This document shows, in pieces, positions 60,928 to 64,000 of a DNA stretch of 64,000 bases. The position numbers and the translations under genes were made by a program. Source of the stretch: JAIYCX01 sp964353175 (GTDB lineage Bacteria; Bdellovibrionota_C; UBA2361; SZUA-149; DAOLCO01); assembly GCA_964353175.1 (NCBI GenBank), contig CAYGUX010000016.1:1-64000 (forward strand). The letters are read 5' to 3'. The notes beneath the pieces were generated by a model. The model was not told where the DNA came from. It saw only the letters and a program-made list of their open reading frames with translations, and ran no database searches. How positions within the stretch are numbered: position 1 is the stretch's first letter; each line of letters starts with the position of its first letter.

Positions 60928-61722
60928 ATGATAAAAGTAAGAAACCTCCTGTTGGCGACTTTAGCCATAAGCAATTTTTCAGTAAATGCACTAGCTGATG
61001 ATTTATCAACCCTCGGGGCTGGTTCCATCAAGGAAAAAGCCGCTCCTGCGCCGGATTGCACTCCAGTTGTAAAAGAACCTGGAGCTTGGGATCTCAGTGC
61101 CGCTCTAGGTTTTAACCTTACCAGTGGGAATATTAGTTCAAGATTGCTAACCGCAAGCTTCAATGCTGAGCGAGAAAAAGACTCTGACATCTATAAGTTT
61201 AATATCACTGGCGCTGATGGGGAACAAGAAGATGAAAAAACCCAAAGATTCATCAGATCAACCGCAAGATATAACCGACTAATAAGCGATAGAACATATC
61301 TAGGTGCTGGTGGTTCATTCTTAAAGGATGATATTGCCAATGTCGATTACAGAGGGGTAATAAGTCCTGGCATAGGTTACTATGTAGTTAAGTCAGATGA
61401 TGTTGAATTATCTTTTGAAGGTGGGCCTGCATATGTTTGGCAGAAACTCACTGAAACAGAAAACTTTCTTGCAGCAAGAGCAGCAAATGACTTTTCTTGG
61501 AAACTTAGTGAAACAGCTAAGATTTTTCAAACTGCTGAGTTCCTATTAAATACAGATGAAACTGAGGAATATATAATAGTAGGGACTGCAGGTCTTGAAG
61601 CATCCCTAACCTCTAGCCTAGCACTAGTAACTTCGATTCAAGATAGATTTAATAGCGTTCCAGCAGATGGAAGACAAAAAAATGATGTCTTAGTAACGAC
61701 AGCCTTAAAAGTTGCTTTCTAA
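60928..61722 (+). CDS. DUF481 outer-membrane beta-barrel protein
   Basis: A signal peptide (LLLATLAISNFSVNALADD) leads to a DUF481 (YdiY-like) barrel: WDLSAALGFNLTSGNISSRLLTASFNAE, then repeated amphipathic strands (DRTYLGAGGSFLKDD, GVISPGIGYYVVKSD) and a final TALKVAF. The terminal Phe and the strand pattern mark it as an outer-membrane protein. Length 264 is normal. Function of the family is unknown. It is a single plus-strand gene, convergent with fbp and followed by a hairpin. Confidence 0.88.
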   Translation: MIKVRNLLLATLAISNFSVNALADDLSTLGAGSIKEKAAPAPDCTPVVKEPGAWDLSAALGFNLTSGNISSRLLTASFNAEREKDSDIYKFNITGADGEQEDEKTQRFIRSTARYNRLISDRTYLGAGGSFLKDDIANVDYRGVISPGIGYYVVKSDDVELSFEGGPAYVWQKLTETENFLAARAANDFSWKLSETAKIFQTAEFLLNTDETEEYIIVGTAGLEASLTSSLALVTSIQDRFNSVPADGRQKNDVLVTTALKVAF

Positions 61723-61731
61723 TCCAACATA

Positions 61732-61766
61732 ATATGTGAGGATGTCTAAAAATCATCCTCACATAT
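61732..61766. terminator. Hairpin between convergent DUF481 gene and fbp
   Basis: A 13-bp perfect stem (ATATGTGAGGATG at 61732-61744, CATCCTCACATAT at 61754-61766) with a 9-base loop lies ten bases after the DUF481 stop. T-rich sequence is modest (GATTGATTTTCT). It probably terminates the plus-strand gene. Confidence 0.6.
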
Positions 61767-61846
61767 ATCCTCGATTGATTTTCTAAAAAAACATCCAAAC
61801 TACAAATTGGATATGGGAAGGAACCGATAGGATAACGTTTGGATTA

Positions 61847-62824
61847 CTACTTCAATAAACTCTTTTGAACATCCAATACCAACTCCTTGTTACCCACATA
61901 TAAAGAACTCCTCTGATGTCTTTCTTCAGGCACGACATCTAGAATATCTCTTCCTAAATCATCAATTGCCATACCACCAGCCTCGTGGGCAATGAAAGCT
62001 ACTACTGCAGCTTCATATAAAAGCCTTAATTTACCTTCGGGTTTATTTTTTGAAACGTCCTCATGGTTTATAATTGATGGGTATAAAAACATCCCACCGT
62101 TATGAAGCAATCGATGAAAATCTACGACTAAAGACCCGGCATACCTAAAACTATACGCACTCTCGTGTGAATCAAGCCAATCCTTTATCTTCGTATTGTA
62201 TGCAGTCCTATTAGACACATTCCAAGACAACTCCCAAGATTTTGGTGACTCTGGGAACATCAGCTTCTTAGGCCGCACATATGTACCGGTTTCATCTAAT
62301 AAGAATCTATAGGTACCGGAATTTCTTAATGCAAAGGTAAATAGCCCTGAGGGTATTAAGAACATTCCCGCAGCGATAAACTCTCTACCCGTCCTCAGTC
62401 GATAAGTTTCAGTAGTATCTAGATCTCGCTTAACAATAGAAAATAAGAATCCAACGGGCAAACTATGCTTAACATTACTTGAACCATCTATTGGATCAAA
62501 ATATACGATATATCTCCCATCTTCATTTAAACGGATTTCATCCTTCACTTCTTCGCTTGTAACTTCCATTACTTGCTTAGACTCTTTAAGATAATGAAGA
62601 ATTATCTCATGTGCCATGAGATCCATTTGCATTACTGATTCACCCTGAACATTTGTTTGACCTGCTTCCCCCAAGGTCTGATGAAGTGCGCCAGAGCGAT
62701 AAGCACACTCAATTCTTCTGGCAGCCGTCATTATGGACTCCATTAGAATTAAGAAGTTCAGCGTCCGTTTATTTTTCCTCTGGTGATTTAAGAGAAAAGT
62801 CATAAATGTTTCGTCGAGTCTCAT
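61847..62824 (-). CDS. fbp: Fructose-1,6-bisphosphatase class I
   Basis: Fbp hydrolyses fructose-1,6-bisphosphate in gluconeogenesis. The metal-binding site DPIDGSSN is at residues 110-117, with TSEEVKDE before it, YAGSLVVDFHRLLHNGGMFLYP and GKLRLLYEAAVVAFIAHEAGG after it. Length 325 is typical. It lies 19 bases after the DNA methyltransferase gene on the same strand, so the two may share a transcript. Confidence 0.94.
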   Translation of the reverse strand: MRLDETFMTFLLNHQRKNKRTLNFLILMESIMTAARRIECAYRSGALHQTLGEAGQTNVQGESVMQMDLMAHEIILHYLKESKQVMEVTSEEVKDEIRLNEDGRYIVYFDPIDGSSNVKHSLPVGFLFSIVKRDLDTTETYRLRTGREFIAAGMFLIPSGLFTFALRNSGTYRFLLDETGTYVRPKKLMFPESPKSWELSWNVSNRTAYNTKIKDWLDSHESAYSFRYAGSLVVDFHRLLHNGGMFLYPSIINHEDVSKNKPEGKLRLLYEAAVVAFIAHEAGGMAIDDLGRDILDVVPEERHQRSSLYVGNKELVLDVQKSLLK

Positions 62825-62843
62825 AAATTACCTTACTTCTAAA

Positions 62844-64000
62844 CTATACTCTATTCATTTTAGGACGCACTGTAGCGTTACAGGAAAGCACTACTAGCCG
62901 ATTAGTATTAGTACCCTTCCGATTATTCTCTACCTGATAACAATTTGATAACTTAGAAAAACTTTGTTGATTAATTAGTACTTCCTCAACTCTAAAATAT
63001 TTATCCTTATATGATACTCTTGAAGCCTCCTCAGCCAATACCTCATCTAACATTACTTCCCCTTGATCAGTCTCCACATCCCCTACTTCAATTACGGCAA
63101 ACGAACTGGGTTTTAATACTCTTAATTGCTCACGCAATACATCCCTCAGGAATGATCGCCACTCAAGTACACTTGAACTCTTAAACATCTGGTTTTCAAA
63201 TTGTCTCGGATTAATGCCAGTAAACCAAAACTCTAACCAATTATCTGTTAGATAATCAACCTTATCTAAAAAAGGCGGAGAACATAATGTAAAATCGATT
63301 GAATTATCACTTAAATAATTCAACTCTCTTGCATCAGCATTACAAGATATAGACTTCTCAGAATAATCAAAAAATTTAGACGTCAATGGATCTCTAAATA
63401 CCTGTGCGGCTTTTTTAATAATACGAGGAGCTACAGATCTATATTCAGGCTCCTGTCTTCGTTTAGCATTAATAAGCCGCTGGCGATCTGGTGGGATAGA
63501 GATTTGAGGGAACGAATAGCCAGATAAAAATCCTTGAGAATGTCCATGTAACCTAGAAACGGCTAACATTTCAATAAATCTATTTACACGATCCGGTTTT
63601 TTCCTTATTGCCAACTTTAGATTAATCAATTCCCTATATGTATCTGGATGATAAAACGGGGAAAGCATCTCAACATACGCAGTCAATGGGACTGGTCTCA
63701 TGAAATCTATTTCATGTAATCTTATTACGACCTCATCAAGTGTGGCAGGCAAAAGTTTAGCTTGCGTGAACAATCCACATAGTGGATTTAAGTCTGAAGA
63801 AACAGGCACTCTTCCTAATAAAGCTGCTTGAAAAGCCGTTGTTCCTCTACCTGAGAATGGATCAAGTACGGTATCCCCTTCCGCAGAATAACGCCTAATA
63901 CAAAAATCTGGTAACTCAGGCTTGAATGATCCCCTATAACTTATGGAATAATGCAATGAATGCATTTGCCTTTGAGACGATGTCCAAAGAGGTGCTTTTA
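62844..64000 (-). CDS. DNA methyltransferase (N4/N6 type), partial at the window edge
   Basis: The open frame continues through the right edge (in-frame KAPLWTSSQRQMHSLHY upstream of the ATG at 63965), so the N-terminus lies outside. The SAM-binding motif is LDPFSGRGTTAFQAALLGR (motif I, about 30 residues after that ATG). The catalytic motif is LCSPPFLDKVDYL (motif IV), and the Ser-Pro-Pro-Phe form suggests an N4-cytosine or N6-adenine enzyme. Motif I comes before motif IV, with about 190 residues between that may hold target recognition. TSxQRxxHSLHYSISYRGSFKPELPDFCI is a common start of this group. No restriction gene is seen in the window, so a partner may be absent or outside. Confidence 0.82.
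   Translation of the reverse strand, partial: KAPLWTSSQRQMHSLHYSISYRGSFKPELPDFCIRRYSAEGDTVLDPFSGRGTTAFQAALLGRVPVSSDLNPLCGLFTQAKLLPATLDEVVIRLHEIDFMRPVPLTAYVEMLSPFYHPDTYRELINLKLAIRKKPDRVNRFIEMLAVSRLHGHSQGFLSGYSFPQISIPPDRQRLINAKRRQEPEYRSVAPRIIKKAAQVFRDPLTSKFFDYSEKSISCNADARELNYLSDNSIDFTLCSPPFLDKVDYLTDNWLEFWFTGINPRQFENQMFKSSSVLEWRSFLRDVLREQLRVLKPSSFAVIEVGDVETDQGEVMLDEVLAEEASRVSYKDKYFRVEEVLINQQSFSKLSNCYQVENNRKGTNTNRLVVLSCNATVRPKMNRV

Overview
The window is a gene-dense stretch of an AT-rich Gram-negative chromosome (roughly 36-38% G+C by eye, not computed). Nearly every gene has a recognisable bacterial family. The outer-membrane and envelope genes (mlaA, DUF481 barrel, FtsEX-EnvC), the LysM lytic transglycosylase, sigma-54 (rpoN), RapZ, an E. 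coli-type argG, a class I fructose-bisphosphatase and a type III secretion (T3SS) export apparatus all point to a proteobacterium or a former deltaproteobacterial lineage such as Bdellovibrionota. No rRNA or other marker allows a firmer placement. Only one tRNA and no insertion sequence, CRISPR array or prophage was seen.

Layout. 1-7.1 kb: ssb, then on the minus strand ftsE-ftsX-envC (divisome control of cell-wall hydrolysis), thiL and a fused two-acyltransferase protein that looks like an ornithine-lipid synthase. 7.1-8.6 kb: a loose region with a 38-codon membrane ORF, tRNA-Arg(TCT), and a patch of visibly higher G+C carrying an unrecognised 146-aa gene. 8.6-19.8 kb, minus strand: an orphan receiver, uup, a flavoprotein, cytochrome c-gltX, and the run dacB-mltD-ccsA/hemX-like-hemA, which mixes cell-wall remodelling with haem and cytochrome genes. 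19.9-25.2 kb: GmhB-like phosphatase, a secreted NTR-like protein, a FliB-like protein, an 830-aa metzincin and a second small membrane protein related to the one at 7.4 kb. 25.2-29.1 kb: truA, asd, DUF465, laccase-domain protein and nadC.

29.2-36.7 kb is the most unusual part: a minus-strand T3SS operon in the order sctI-like, sctO-like, sctR, sctS, sctT, sctU N-terminal half, a 910-aa GAF histidine kinase, sctU C-terminal half, and a double-FHA tail-anchored protein. SctU normally cuts itself at an NPTH site. Here the first gene stops exactly where NPTH should begin, and the post-cleavage domain is a separate gene 2.7 kb downstream. A divergent 58-aa YjfB-like gene sits beside the operon. 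No ATPase, SctV, rings, needle or effectors are in the window, so the rest of the system must lie elsewhere or be missing.

37-49 kb: small envelope and redox proteins, argG, a SulP permease with a beta-carbonic anhydrase (probable bicarbonate handling), Sua5, a polyisoprenyl sugar-phosphate transferase, ilvE, mlaA, dapA and an LptM-like lipoprotein. 49.8-64 kb: aminopeptidase P, SIMPL protein, a receiver with an HPt-like tail that lacks the phospho-histidine, rapZ, hpf, rpoN, pssA, rpoZ, rel/spoT, SMUG1 uracil-DNA glycosylase, a TerB protein with a J-like domain lacking HPD, a DUF481 barrel, fbp, and a DNA methyltransferase cut by the right edge.

Several proteins keep a recognisable fold but have lost the defining residues (HPt His, J-domain HPD, TFIIB-ribbon cysteines, GmhB zinc cysteines, LytM zinc ligands). 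These, with the split SctU and the paired small membrane proteins, are the observations most worth checking.
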